DNA of 64,000 nucleotides from Bdellovibrio sp. CG22_combo_CG10-13_8_21_14_all_39_27 (GTDB taxonomy: Bacteria; Bdellovibrionota; Bacteriovoracia; Bacteriovoracales; Bacteriovoracaceae), in assembly GCA_002786715.1 (NCBI GenBank), contig PCTW01000044.1, positions 1 to 64,000 of the forward strand. Direction: 5' to 3'. The notes under the pieces are model-generated. The model searched no databases. It was not told the DNA's origin and saw nothing but the letters and a program-made list of their open reading frames with translations. This document shows positions 17,764 through 26,398 of the stretch, one piece after another; position 1 is the first letter of the stretch; every line of letters begins with the position of its first letter. The position numbers and the translations under genes were made by a program.

Positions 17764-18378
17764 ATGTTTTCGTTAAAAAAAGTTTTAAATCCTCTAAAAA
17801 AGTTAGCCCCTCAAAATACTTTAATGGGCTATTTTATTTCCAAACAAGAAAGTGAAGAGAGCTCTTATCAATTGGCCCTCCAATCATACCAAGAACTCCG
17901 TAAACAATGTAAAACTCAAGAAGAGTTTATGCTCTTTCTCTTAGAAGATATTATTTTCACTTCTTTAAGTGCCACTTTTTATGAAGAAGTTTTCAATACT
18001 GCAAAAGAAAATCCAAGTCTTGCTCATGCTCTGATTGATGAGTTTGAAAAAGATACTGATTCAAGAGAACAAAATATTGCTGAACTCACAGAATTCCACG
18101 CTCGCTACATAATGAACAATGGGAAATGCCCAGGCTGTCCAGCATGTAGCAATCATAGCGATGTCCACGAACTTCTCGTTTACTGGAAGCAGAATGATAT
18201 GCAGTTCTTTTCAAGACTCTATATTGGTATGCAGACAATCAAGTTTGCGATGGAAGATCTACTCTATATGGGATTGATCGAAAGACCTGAGCTTATTCAA
18301 AAAATTGATAGAACAGCAATACTCAATTTCAGACAGGATATTATAGATTGGGTCGAGGCTCAAAAAGAGATGAACTAG
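17764..18378 (+). CDS. Hypothetical helical protein with CPGCPAC motif
   Basis: I do not recognise this 204-residue cytoplasmic protein. It is predicted mainly helical. Near residue 120 it has the sequence NGKCPGCPAC, three Cys in a CxxCxxC arrangement followed by His residues (NHSDVHE), which could bind zinc or an Fe-S cluster. AAGGAAG lies upstream of the ATG. The following SGNH lipoprotein gene starts 12 bases after its stop, so they may be cotranscribed. Confidence 0.65.
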   Translation: MFSLKKVLNPLKKLAPQNTLMGYFISKQESEESSYQLALQSYQELRKQCKTQEEFMLFLLEDIIFTSLSATFYEEVFNTAKENPSLAHALIDEFEKDTDSREQNIAELTEFHARYIMNNGKCPGCPACSNHSDVHELLVYWKQNDMQFFSRLYIGMQTIKFAMEDLLYMGLIERPELIQKIDRTAILNFRQDIIDWVEAQKEMN

Positions 18379-18389
18379 GAACTTCGTTC

Positions 18390-19103
18390 ATGCCCTTAAA
18401 ATTTCAATACCTCTTCATTAGCACTTTGTTTTTATTTTCTTGCTCCATGGCGAAGAGGCAAACAGCTTCAGAAAACAATGAAGTTCTCTTTGTCGGAGAT
18501 TCTCAAACAGCAGGCGCCTTAGGTGAACTTGTTCACGAACATTTAAAAAATCATCTTCCTGTAGAATCATTTGAAGTTTATGGAATAGGTTCTAGTTCTC
18601 CTCGGCATTGGGGAAAAGCGCGAAACAGTAAGGACGGTCAATGGCTCTGCAATAGAAAAGGTAGGTACAACGCTTCTTATGAAATCCCTCTCAAGAAAAA
18701 ACTATGCAAAGGACCTGAGGACCAATCAATTTTTAGCTATATCAATCGATTCAATTCAAATCTTGTGGTTTTTCAATTCTTAGGAAATTCAGTTGGCTTC
18801 TCGGAATCTCAAATCAAAAAGAATATCAATGAGCTCCTCAGCTCATTGGGAAATCAAGATTGTCTGTTCATCACTTCCCCACCCCATTACATTGAATTAG
18901 AAGAAAAAAATAAAGTCAGACTAGAAACTGAAAAATATTTTCTCAATGCTATTGGTTCAAGATGTCGTGTGATAAGAGGTATGAGCGAAGAAAATCTCAA
19001 ATTCTTTCAATATCAAAGAGATTATTACTTAAATGATAAAATCCATTTAAGTAAAATAGGTGCTCAGGTCTTTTTTGAGCAATTTAAAAAATCTTTGCCT
19101 TAG
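18390..19103 (+). CDS. SGNH/GDSL hydrolase lipoprotein
   Basis: Predicted outer-membrane-anchored esterase-like hydrolase. The start at 18390 (AGGA upstream) gives a lipoprotein signal ending in LFLFSC. SGNH blocks are visible: I, VLFVGDSQTAG (Ser in GDS); II, a Gly in GIGSSSPRHWG; III, FLGNSVGF (GxN); V, DKIHLSKIGAQ (DxxH). Length about 237 aa. Related proteins act as lipases, peptidoglycan or polysaccharide esterases; substrate cannot be chosen. The 3' end overlaps the convergent rpsU gene by four bases. Confidence 0.82.
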   Translation: MPLKFQYLFISTLFLFSCSMAKRQTASENNEVLFVGDSQTAGALGELVHEHLKNHLPVESFEVYGIGSSSPRHWGKARNSKDGQWLCNRKGRYNASYEIPLKKKLCKGPEDQSIFSYINRFNSNLVVFQFLGNSVGFSESQIKKNINELLSSLGNQDCLFITSPPHYIELEEKNKVRLETEKYFLNAIGSRCRVIRGMSEENLKFFQYQRDYYLNDKIHLSKIGAQVFFEQFKKSLP

Positions 19104-19318
19104 TCTTTGAAAGCTTTGAAAGTTTTTTCTGGCTTATTTTTTCTCTTGCTTGCAGAAGCCAGCTTTTCTTTCTTTTTCACTGATGGTTTTTTGTATTCTT
19201 TGCGATCACGATATTCACGAATAACACCGTAAGACTCGCAAAGTCTTTTGAACTTGCGAAGCGCTCTCTCAATTCCCTTAGCATCAATGGCCACTTCAAC
19301 ATTAGATTTCTTCGACAT
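19100..19318 (-). CDS. rpsU: 30S ribosomal protein bS21
   Basis: Small, very basic 72-residue protein. The central part AIDAKGIERALRKFKRLCESYGV followed by IREYRDRKEYKKPS, read together, matches bS21 (ALRRFKRSCEKAG...REFYEKPS), and the Lys-rich tail is typical. The start is the ATG at 19318, with GGGAG eleven bases upstream; a TTG further upstream would be part of that site. bS21 takes part in translation initiation on the small subunit. The usual dnaG/rpoD neighbours are absent. Confidence 0.88.
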   Translation of the reverse strand: MSKKSNVEVAIDAKGIERALRKFKRLCESYGVIREYRDRKEYKKPSVKKKEKLASASKRKNKPEKTFKAFKD

Positions 19319-19379
19319 TTGAAAAACTCCCAAAAAATTTAAAGCAACTTTAGCATAACTTCATCAAATGAAGAAGGGG

Positions 19380-19400
19380 GGGGACCCTCTAGAGATCCCC
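19380..19400 (-). terminator. Possible weak terminator hairpin
   Basis: On the minus strand GGGGA-T-CTCT/AGAG-GG-TCCCC forms an imperfect hairpin overlapping the stop codon of the gene ending at 19389. It is followed by a C tract and TTCTTC, not a clean T run. A G8 homopolymer (19376-19383) sits in it. Confidence 0.4.
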
Positions 19401-20105
19401 AGTATCAATTTGTGGGCATGATTTTTCGATAAAAGTCTTTAAATCTTGGTCAGTTACGAACTTTAAGACGGCCCCATCAACCCCGCCTCTTTGGTCATAA
19501 ATGAGCTTAAAAAGGTTTGAATTCTTCTGCTGGCAGCTATTTCCAAGGGCATCCTTAAAAGTACTTTTGTTATTCATATGAATTCGCGGAAGCTCACCAA
19601 TGGTCCATCCCTCATCTAAAATGAGGCCTTGAGTTGGGGTCAATTCAAGTCCTCCCCCATTCGTGCGAGTCGGAGCTCCTTCATCTTCATAATCGATACC
19701 TGTAGTGGCGATAATTTTTTCAGCAGCTAAATCAAAGGTAAAAGTAGCTCCATTGGGAACTTTAATGATGACCATCTCGGCTTGTTCATCAAGAGAAAAG
19801 GCCAGCTCTTCGGTTCTAGGAAAAAAAGAAAACTCTCTTGCTCCCGTGTCAGTACTAGGTGATCCGGCCCCAAGAGAAGCAAAAATCATCAACCAGCTTT
19901 GATCTCCAAACATATAATCTCTATAAATAGGCCATTGATTATCAGGGTGAACAGACAACCAGCATTCCCCATTTACTTTATAAAGAGTGAAATAAGAACC
20001 CGAGAATCTTTTATTAAAAGTTTCTGAATCGACACACTTCGTGAAATTTTGGGCCCATAATTGAGAAGTAAAAAGCAATGATATTAAAATGATCAATTTC
20101 TTCAT
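19389..20105 (-). CDS. Exported hypothetical protein
   Basis: A 238-residue protein with a clear signal peptide (MKKLIILISLLFTSQLWAQ) and a mature part with four Cys (near residues 24, 49, 191 and 231) that may form disulfides. The sequence alternates short beta-type stretches and contains several Asp/Gly loops. I recognise no family. AGGAGA precedes the ATG. It is the first gene 5' to fabH in the minus direction (17 bp after the fabH stop), so it may be read from the fabH transcript. Periplasmic or secreted role unknown. Confidence 0.7.
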   Translation of the reverse strand: MKKLIILISLLFTSQLWAQNFTKCVDSETFNKRFSGSYFTLYKVNGECWLSVHPDNQWPIYRDYMFGDQSWLMIFASLGAGSPSTDTGAREFSFFPRTEELAFSLDEQAEMVIIKVPNGATFTFDLAAEKIIATTGIDYEDEGAPTRTNGGGLELTPTQGLILDEGWTIGELPRIHMNNKSTFKDALGNSCQQKNSNLFKLIYDQRGGVDGAVLKFVTDQDLKTFIEKSCPQIDTGDL

Positions 20106-20122
20106 AAATATCTCCTAAAAAA

Positions 20123-21139
20123 TTAAAATCTAAAAACGCTAGAGGCCCAAGTAAACCCAGAACCAAATGCCGCCATCGCAACAACCATTCCAGGCTTAAG
20201 CTTGCCTGCCTTAATGGCATCTCTCATTCCAAGGGGAAGCGTGGCTGCTGTCGTATTTCCATACTCTTGAATTGTATTAAAAATTTTGTCTTGAGGAATG
20301 CCCGCAATTTCTGCCACCTTGTCGTTAATACGAAGATTGGCCTGATGGAACAAAAACAAGTCAACATCATTAAAAGTAAATCCACTCTCACTGAGTGTAT
20401 GAGATAAAGTTTCGGCCATTCTTTTTACAGCGTGAGCGAAAACGGCTTTTCCATTCATTTTAGGATAATGTAGTCCCTCATCTATCATTTCTTTAGTGAG
20501 TCTCTCTGTTCCAGTAAAGGCATTTCCCGGTGCTGCGATCCAAAGTTCCTTGGCATAACTTCCATCAGCATGTAAATCGTTTCTAATAATAAATGAATCT
20601 GTTTTAGCATCTTTTACATCTGTACGAGAGACAACAACCGCTCCTGCTCCATCCCCGAACAATACTGAAACATCACGACCTGATGGAGTTTTGTTTAATC
20701 CCTTCGAATGAATTTCAGCACCGACCACGAGAATATTTTTATATTGTCCAGAACGAATAAAATTATCTGCAATGGAAAGAGCATAAATAAAACCAGTACA
20801 CTGTTGACGAATATCTATAGCTGGAATTCCAGGGACATCCAATTTGGCCTGTAGGAAACAACCAGTGCCTGGAAAATCATGATCAGGGCTCAGGGTCGCA
20901 AAAATGATCATATCCAGTTCAGATTTGTTTATGCCAGAATTGGCGATCGCTTCTTGAGCGGCGTGAAAGGCCAAGTCTGAAGTTGAAACGTCAGCGGCAA
21001 CCCAATGACGACGCTCAATTCCAGTTCTTTGAACGATCCAATCATTCGTTGTGTCGAGAAGTTTTTCTAAATCAGAATTTTTAACAGTAAGAGGTGGAAC
21101 ATAAGCACCGACTCCCGTAATTTTTGAATAAATACTCAT
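20123..21139 (-). CDS. fabH: Beta-ketoacyl-ACP synthase III (FabH-like)
   Basis: Condensing enzyme that starts fatty-acid synthesis from acyl-CoA and malonyl-ACP. The thiolase-fold triad is complete: C114 in QQCTGFIYAL, H265 in FLFHQANLRI and N295 in YGNTTAATLPLG; the C-terminal GSGFTWAS is the usual final strand. Length 338 aa is normal. AAGGATG precedes the ATG. It is not in a fab cluster (no plsX, fabD, fabG, acpP nearby), so it may be a second copy with a special substrate, for example branched or signalling lipids. The exported protein gene follows. Confidence 0.9.
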   Translation of the reverse strand: MSIYSKITGVGAYVPPLTVKNSDLEKLLDTTNDWIVQRTGIERRHWVAADVSTSDLAFHAAQEAIANSGINKSELDMIIFATLSPDHDFPGTGCFLQAKLDVPGIPAIDIRQQCTGFIYALSIADNFIRSGQYKNILVVGAEIHSKGLNKTPSGRDVSVLFGDGAGAVVVSRTDVKDAKTDSFIIRNDLHADGSYAKELWIAAPGNAFTGTERLTKEMIDEGLHYPKMNGKAVFAHAVKRMAETLSHTLSESGFTFNDVDLFLFHQANLRINDKVAEIAGIPQDKIFNTIQEYGNTTAATLPLGMRDAIKAGKLKPGMVVAMAAFGSGFTWASSVFRF

Positions 21140-21173
21140 TGCTACATCCTTGTTAACAATTATTAAAACTTTT

Positions 21174-22154
21174 TTAAAGTTTACATTCTAAGTAATCTTG
21201 GCAAATTTTCTGCATGGCTTCGTGAGCAGAGTTAAAGGCCGAAATAATTGATCCGCCTTTCTTTCCTGCAGATAAATCTCCTATTAAAAAGAGACCAGGA
21301 ATTGAGGTTTCAAATCCATCCTTAACCACAGGTTCTTCACCATTGAAGGCAATACCGAGCAAAGATAAAAAGTTTTTAGGGGTTGATCCACCCAAAGCAT
21401 AAACAATCACATCAAAAATTTTAGCTCCATGTTCTGCTTCACCAAAAACGACTTCCACTTTATTTTGATAAGGTCGAAGCTCGGTAATATTACTTTTCAG
21501 TATAGGCATAACTTCTTGACGATCAAAAAGTGCAGTCAAACTTTTCTGATTGATTTCATTCATGCGAGAAAATTCATCTTTTCGATATGAAAAAGAAACT
21601 CGATTTCCTTCTTGGTTTAAATATTGAGCATATTCAGAAGCACTATCGCCTCCGCCAACGACTAAAACATCGCTGTTGCGAATAGGTTTTGTAGTGATAT
21701 CGAAAGTCACTAAATCTCGAACTTCTGATGGGATGGCATAATCGGGTTTATTAGGTTTACCCATCATGCCTATCGCGATAACGCATATTTTACCTTCGTA
21801 ACTACCTTTATCAGTTTCAACTAAAAATGTTCCGTCGGTACGACGATCAATTTTATGAACCGAATTGAGGTACTTCACATTCATTTTATAGCTTTCAATG
21901 GCTTGATCTAAATAAGAAATGGTATCGGCCTTACTGGAATCGGAGAGACACATCACCCCTTTGCATAGCGCTGCCTTGCCTTTGTAATTGGCCGTAACTA
22001 ATTTTTGATCAGGATAAAATTTTCTGATGGACCACGAATGAGCTTCCGATTTTTCTAAGATAACAATTTTTTCAGATGGAATTCCTGCGAGTACTGCTTC
22101 AGCCGCCATACTTAGACCTGCGGGTCCTGCACCAATGATGATCAGTTCGAGCAT
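21174..22154 (-). CDS. FAD-dependent pyridine nucleotide oxidoreductase (thioredoxin-reductase-like)
   Basis: Flavoprotein of about 326 aa. The N-terminus has the FAD-binding IIIGAGPAGLSMAAEA, a second dinucleotide motif VLVVGGGDSASEYA lies near residue 165, and the C-terminus has the FAD-binding GLFLIGDLSAGKKGGS. No CxxC redox pair is visible between the domains, so it is not a classical thioredoxin reductase; it resembles YpdA/ferredoxin-NADP reductase-like members. I start at the ATG at 22154 because GGGAG lies five bases upstream. It precedes fabH in the same direction (34 bp). Confidence 0.82.
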   Translation of the reverse strand: MLELIIIGAGPAGLSMAAEAVLAGIPSEKIVILEKSEAHSWSIRKFYPDQKLVTANYKGKAALCKGVMCLSDSSKADTISYLDQAIESYKMNVKYLNSVHKIDRRTDGTFLVETDKGSYEGKICVIAIGMMGKPNKPDYAIPSEVRDLVTFDITTKPIRNSDVLVVGGGDSASEYAQYLNQEGNRVSFSYRKDEFSRMNEINQKSLTALFDRQEVMPILKSNITELRPYQNKVEVVFGEAEHGAKIFDVIVYALGGSTPKNFLSLLGIAFNGEEPVVKDGFETSIPGLFLIGDLSAGKKGGSIISAFNSAHEAMQKICQDYLECKL

Positions 22155-22338
22155 ACTCACTCCCATAATTTAGACTATTCTATTAAATATCAGCTGTTAT
22201 CAACTGGCCAAGTAATTACCCAACTCGCCGCAGCAAGTCAGCTATCTGATTGAGATATGGCCATCATCGATTTTTACCAGTTGTCGCACTTCGCACAAAA
22301 AGGTAGACCTTTGCCAATCGCATTACTAAGGAAAAAAG

Positions 22339-23655
22339 ATGAAAATGATGACAACTCTCACTCTTTTATTGATGACATGGTGTGCTCACGCAACTTCTTT
22401 AAAGGACTATAAGCCTTTTAACTACGAAGTTCTTTTCACCAATCCTGAATGCAAACTCTATTCATATGATCAGCCTCAAATCAATTCAAATGGCGAAGAA
22501 GTTAAAAGCAAAACGAAGAATGCTTATTGTAAATCGTCAGATTCTTCACGCTCACAAAACCGAACAGACTCTCCACACTCGAGATTTATTGATTGGATTT
22601 CTGATACAAAAACTAAATCCATTTTTATGGCCTACCTTTCTTTTAGCAAACATTCAGTGGCGGAAGAATTATGCCGTGCTGTCAAAAGAGGCGTTAAGCT
22701 CACTATGATAATTGATTCCAATAATGATGGTGACATCAATCGCATGCGTGAGCTTGATTATATTTCTAAGTGTGCGCAAGACTCTTCAAATGTTCGTCTT
22801 GAATTAAGAGGCGGAGAAGGAAGAGGAAGTAATAAACTTGGTTACGCTCACAACAAAATTTTCTTAATAAATCATGACTTGAAAGGAGAGACTAAAATTG
22901 CTTTTTCTTCAGGAAATCTCTCCTCAGGCTTGGCAACTCACCATGAGAACTGGCATTTTGTAACGACTCACACATCTTCTTATTTTGCTCAAGCTCATCT
23001 CTGCCTCATGACTGGAATGCTTGATCACCACGAAGGTAAAAAAGAATATGCTCAATTCGTAAAATCTTGTAAGTCCAAAATTAACGTTCCGGAAGAAGAT
23101 GACATGAAAACATTTTTTGTTCCAGGAGAAGGTCCAAAAGCTTTGGCCATAATGAAAAAAAGTTTTGGCGAATCTGATCTCGTCCAAGTCGCTGCTCACC
23201 GCTTTTCTCTCAATGTTCTAGAACAATTAATTAAGGAAAGTTTAATTCAGAAAAAAACGGTTCAACTTGTGGCCGACGATGATCTTCACTACTCTGCTGT
23301 TTATAAGAAAGGAGTGGGAAGAAATATGACCAATGAAGCTTATAAAGTAAAAAACCTTGAAGCCAAAGGTCTTCAAGCTCATTTTATAGAAACTTGGATG
23401 GATAATCTGGAAGCTCCACAGAGCCTTCAATTGCATCATAATAAATTCCTCATCTTTAATAAAAGAAATCATCCATTCGCAGTCTTTGCTGGAGCAGGAA
23501 ATTTGACCAACGCAGCATTTCAAACCAATTTTGAGAATTTTTACTTCACAACAATTGATAGTGTGGTTGAAAAGTTTGCTGAGCAGTACAAATATCTGTT
23601 TAGTAAACTCGGGAAATCTTCAAGTGAATTACCGAGTGAGTTAGTTTTACCTTAG
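22339..23655 (+). CDS. Secreted phospholipase-D-like protein
   Basis: Exported protein (signal MKMMTTLTLLLMTWCAHA) with two PLD-type phosphodiesterase repeats in 438 aa. The motifs read AHNKIFLIN (H171, K173) and HHNKFLIFN (H367, K369), followed by SSGNLSSG and GAGNLTNA, the usual GxxN elements. In both copies the Asp of HxKxxxxD is Asn. Mature N-terminal Cys residues suggest disulfides. It may cut phospholipids or nucleic acids of other cells; many secreted PLD proteins are toxins or nucleases. AAGGAA lies upstream of the ATG. It is followed by a lipoprotein gene. Confidence 0.85.
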   Translation: MKMMTTLTLLLMTWCAHATSLKDYKPFNYEVLFTNPECKLYSYDQPQINSNGEEVKSKTKNAYCKSSDSSRSQNRTDSPHSRFIDWISDTKTKSIFMAYLSFSKHSVAEELCRAVKRGVKLTMIIDSNNDGDINRMRELDYISKCAQDSSNVRLELRGGEGRGSNKLGYAHNKIFLINHDLKGETKIAFSSGNLSSGLATHHENWHFVTTHTSSYFAQAHLCLMTGMLDHHEGKKEYAQFVKSCKSKINVPEEDDMKTFFVPGEGPKALAIMKKSFGESDLVQVAAHRFSLNVLEQLIKESLIQKKTVQLVADDDLHYSAVYKKGVGRNMTNEAYKVKNLEAKGLQAHFIETWMDNLEAPQSLQLHHNKFLIFNKRNHPFAVFAGAGNLTNAAFQTNFENFYFTTIDSVVEKFAEQYKYLFSKLGKSSSELPSELVLP

Positions 23656-23696
23656 GCAAATCTCCTCTTTCACTATTTCTTTGCTACAATCTCATT

Positions 23697-24212
23697 ATGA
23701 AAATGAGATCGTTTTACCTTTACGCAATTCTCTCTATTGCTTTCTTTTCTTGTTCAACAGCAGATAAGAAAGTTGAAGCGCCATTGCAGTATTCAGAGCA
23801 AACTGAAAAAACTTTTAATTCAATTGAAACTGAAGAAGCACAGCTTTTGGAACGCTACCGCCAAATGAGAATGCAAAACTGGGATCATTACGTTGGTAAA
23901 AAGAAATATGAAAACCCAGCTGCAGATTACGCTCGTAGGCGGCAAAAAGCAGCTCAGGCCGTAGTTCGCTCTAAACCTGCTCCTCGAACCCCTCCTCCTC
24001 CGCCTGAACTTTCAGAGGAGCAACTCAAGGCCATTGAAATTGAAATCAATCAAAGAAAAAGTATCTTTTGTATGAAGGCCAAAACGCTCAATCGTTTTGA
24101 CTCTGAGGCCGACTGCCAAGCCTTTGTTGAAAATAATCATTACGAATGCATCAAGCAACTGGGAGAAAAAAGTAAATCACTCGTCAGTTGCTTAAAAGGT
24201 AAACTTCGATGA
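23697..24212 (+). CDS. Hypothetical lipoprotein
   Basis: A 171-residue predicted lipoprotein (signal ending FFSC, Cys about residue 19). The mature part begins with charged helix-forming sequence, then a Pro-rich hinge (PAPRTPPPPPE) and a C-terminal region with four Cys (residues about 125, 140, 151 and 166). An alternative start is the ATG at 23703. No family recognised. Its stop overlaps the next start (ATGA), so it is coupled with the SRPBCC-like gene. Confidence 0.7.
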   Translation: MKMRSFYLYAILSIAFFSCSTADKKVEAPLQYSEQTEKTFNSIETEEAQLLERYRQMRMQNWDHYVGKKKYENPAADYARRRQKAAQAVVRSKPAPRTPPPPPELSEEQLKAIEIEINQRKSIFCMKAKTLNRFDSEADCQAFVENNHYECIKQLGEKSKSLVSCLKGKLR

Positions 24213-24649
24213 TCTCCCTTTGGATAGAAACAAAAGTGAAAGGACAGCCTCTTAAGATCTTCGAAGGATTTAATGAAACTCTATTTAGATCGTTAAAACC
24301 TCCAGGAATGAGTCTTGATGTCTTGAGATTTGATGGCTGTAAAATTGGAGACCAAATTCATCTCAGAGTCGGAGCGCTGGGCATAACCCAACCATGGATA
24401 TCCATTATTACTGAAGTTCATCGCGATGATCATGAATGCTATTTTGTTGATGAAGGCAAGCAGCTTCCAACTCCTTTTTTTACTTGGAAACATGCCCATA
24501 GAATTAGAAAATTTGATGATTACCATTCTCTTATCATTGAAGATATTCAATATACTTGTCAGCCTCAGTTTCTTGAGAAGGTTCTGAGTCCTTTACTCAA
24601 GTTCCAATTTTCTCTGCGTTCTTCTGTCTATCTCAAGTTTTTTTCTTGA
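24209..24649 (+). CDS. SRPBCC-like ligand-binding protein
   Basis: A 146-residue cytoplasmic protein. Its layout (ETKVKGQPLKIFEGFNETLFRSLKPPG, read as an N-terminal strand and helix; central strands; DEGKQLPTPFFTWKHAHRI; a long C-terminal helix) resembles SRPBCC/START-like proteins, including those annotated as ligand-binding SRPBCC domain proteins. Such proteins bind hydrophobic ligands. Translational coupling with the lipoprotein gene (ATGA overlap) is clear. Ligand unknown. Confidence 0.6.
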   Translation: MISLWIETKVKGQPLKIFEGFNETLFRSLKPPGMSLDVLRFDGCKIGDQIHLRVGALGITQPWISIITEVHRDDHECYFVDEGKQLPTPFFTWKHAHRIRKFDDYHSLIIEDIQYTCQPQFLEKVLSPLLKFQFSLRSSVYLKFFS

Positions 24650-24679
24650 TTAATATCTTGAGCTTGGCATGATAGATGT

Positions 24680-25351
24680 ATGAATATACAGAATGCTAAA
24701 TCAGAAAATCTTATCCCCACATTAGATCCAGTTTCAATGAAACGAACCCTCCAAGGCTTAAAGGCGCGCGAAAAAGAGATCTTCGCTTGGCAAAACATTG
24801 ATAACCAACGAATCAGCATGACCATCTCAACAGCTGATTTTATTCTGGGAGAGAAACTTTTCATCTTTAACAAAGAAGTTTGTAAAATTTTTCAAGAGTC
24901 AAAGCCTCTTTATTTTTTTGCTGGTCCTAATACCATTATTTTTAAGGCCCAAGTTTTAGCAAAGAAAAATGAACATCTCGTCATTGAATATCCGGAGTCA
25001 ATGCAAATCGAAGAGTCTCGAGATACAAAAAGATTTTATTTTAAGCAAAACTTTAAGTTTCTTAACGTTTCTAAGAAAAATAAAAATTCAACACCAACTC
25101 GTTACAGAGTTTCACTCTTTGATATATCTGAAAGTGGAGCTTCCTTCACTCTTAATGATTTCCAAAAGCAGAATATTGATAGTAAAGACTCTCTTAAATT
25201 GCACTCCATCGATGACCAGATTTTATCTCCTTATTTAAATGCAGAGATCAAGTACATCGTTCCTTTTCGAGTCATGGGAACTTCACTTCATAAGGTTGGG
25301 ATCCAATTTGACAGACTACTTACACCTAGCGAACTCAAAACTATTATTTAA
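24680..25351 (+). CDS. PilZ-domain c-di-GMP receptor
   Basis: A 223-residue protein with a C-terminal PilZ domain. The c-di-GMP ligands are present: RDTKR (RxxxR, R114/R118) and DISESGAS (DxSxxG, D148). The first 100 residues form a YcgR-N-like beta domain (strands with ISMTISTADF and YFFAGPN), so the layout resembles YcgR, a flagellar brake. No clear ribosome site precedes the ATG at 24680. It overlaps the convergent AlkB-like gene by four bases. Together with a GGDEF protein and HD-GYP-like proteins, it points to c-di-GMP signalling. Confidence 0.8.
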   Translation: MNIQNAKSENLIPTLDPVSMKRTLQGLKAREKEIFAWQNIDNQRISMTISTADFILGEKLFIFNKEVCKIFQESKPLYFFAGPNTIIFKAQVLAKKNEHLVIEYPESMQIEESRDTKRFYFKQNFKFLNVSKKNKNSTPTRYRVSLFDISESGASFTLNDFQKQNIDSKDSLKLHSIDDQILSPYLNAEIKYIVPFRVMGTSLHKVGIQFDRLLTPSELKTII

Positions 25352-25917
25352 AATAAAATTTTTCTAAATGTAAGATTAATTCGAGGTTCAAATATTTTTG
25401 ATTTTTTGGGAATTTGATGCTTCCAGTTCTTTTGCAATTCTCCACTCATGATTAGCAATGACCCACTTTCGAGCAGAATATTCCGTCGCTCTCCAGTTGC
25501 TTTATGTTTAAGCTGAAACACTCGAGAACTTCCGAGACTTAGGGAAGCAATCGTGGGATTTTCTCCAAGCTCTTTCTCATCGTCAGAGTGCCAACCGTTG
25601 GAATCTTTTCCATCCCTGTAAAGGTTGGCTAGCACGCTGTTATACGAGCTGTTTGTCAGGGCTTCAATTTTGGCCTTTAAAAGCATTAGCTCTTCTGTCC
25701 AGGGTTTTGGATGCATAGAAAGCCCAGAATAAGCATAAGTGGCTCCAGGGTCCCCAAACCAGCATTGGAGCCTTGGTATATCCAACCATTTGCCAAATAT
25801 TCGTATTTTATCCTGACTCCATGGCAGAGTTTCCAACCAAATTGCTAATAATTCAGTACTTTCCTGTGAACTGAGAAACTCTCTAAAGTAAGAAAGGCGA
25901 CCGTCTGTTATTTCCAT
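25348..25917 (-). CDS. AlkB-like 2-oxoglutarate/Fe(II) dioxygenase
   Basis: Predicted oxidative demethylase for alkylated DNA or RNA bases. The iron ligands are H110 and D112 (WHSDDE) and H167 (NWKHQIP), and the 2-oxoglutarate-binding Arg lies in RINLTFR near the C-terminus. Length 189 aa is close to the ALKBH2/3 type, which uses a short N-terminal nucleotide-recognition lid. No other DNA-repair gene adjoins it. It converges on the PilZ gene. Confidence 0.87.
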   Translation of the reverse strand: MEITDGRLSYFREFLSSQESTELLAIWLETLPWSQDKIRIFGKWLDIPRLQCWFGDPGATYAYSGLSMHPKPWTEELMLLKAKIEALTNSSYNSVLANLYRDGKDSNGWHSDDEKELGENPTIASLSLGSSRVFQLKHKATGERRNILLESGSLLIMSGELQKNWKHQIPKKSKIFEPRINLTFRKILF

Positions 25918-26028
25918 AATTCATTAAACCTAGTGCTGTTTACATCGACAAGCAAAGTCCTATGAAACAGTTTCACAGTATCTTTGTTTTTGTTAAAAAT
26001 ATGCTAGAAGGTCGCCATAGGGGAAATC

Positions 26029-26364
26029 ATGAAAAAAATAATCTTATTGTTAGCACTTTTTAGTGCTCAAGCTTTTGCCACAAGTCTGCCTCAATATGTT
26101 CGCTCTCAGAAAAGCAAAATTGAGTCCTTAATGACTGAAAAGTACGAGTACACTTTCAAAGTAGATTACGACACCATGAAGTGCTTAGAGCGTACAAAAT
26201 TGGTTGAAGAAACTGAACAAAAGGTTGGAGTTTGTCTGATTAATGCTCAGGCGATTGAAGAATCAGCTCGCGTTGTTTTCTCTGTTACTGTGGCTTCAAA
26301 TTATGATGGTACTGGTGAAACTGAACGAGAAATTTCGATAGCACTCGTTGATTATAACTTATAA
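26029..26364 (+). CDS. Small exported hypothetical protein
   Basis: A 111-residue protein with signal peptide MKKIILLLALFSAQAFA. The mature 94 residues have two Cys (near 61 and 78) that could form a disulfide, and charged helical plus beta sequence. GGGGAA precedes the ATG. It is monocistronic: a strong hairpin follows immediately after the stop. No family recognised. Confidence 0.7.
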   Translation: MKKIILLLALFSAQAFATSLPQYVRSQKSKIESLMTEKYEYTFKVDYDTMKCLERTKLVEETEQKVGVCLINAQAIEESARVVFSVTVASNYDGTGETEREISIALVDYNL

Positions 26365-26365
26365 A

Positions 26366-26396
26366 ACGAAACCCCCTCTTTCGAGGGGGGTTTCGT
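26366..26396. terminator. Bidirectional intrinsic terminator
   Basis: Stem ACGAAACCCCCTC / GAGGGGGGTTTCGT around a TTTC loop with one bulged G, lying between convergent genes. Read on the minus strand it is followed by TTTTAT, so it terminates the HPF-like gene best; on the plus strand a shorter T-rich tail follows. Confidence 0.85.
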
Positions 26397-26398
26397 AT

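Noticed and set aside
22155-22338. RNA or operator in the intergenic gap before the PLD-like gene
   Set aside because: I saw only a weak TTGTCG element and no convincing repeats or hairpins.
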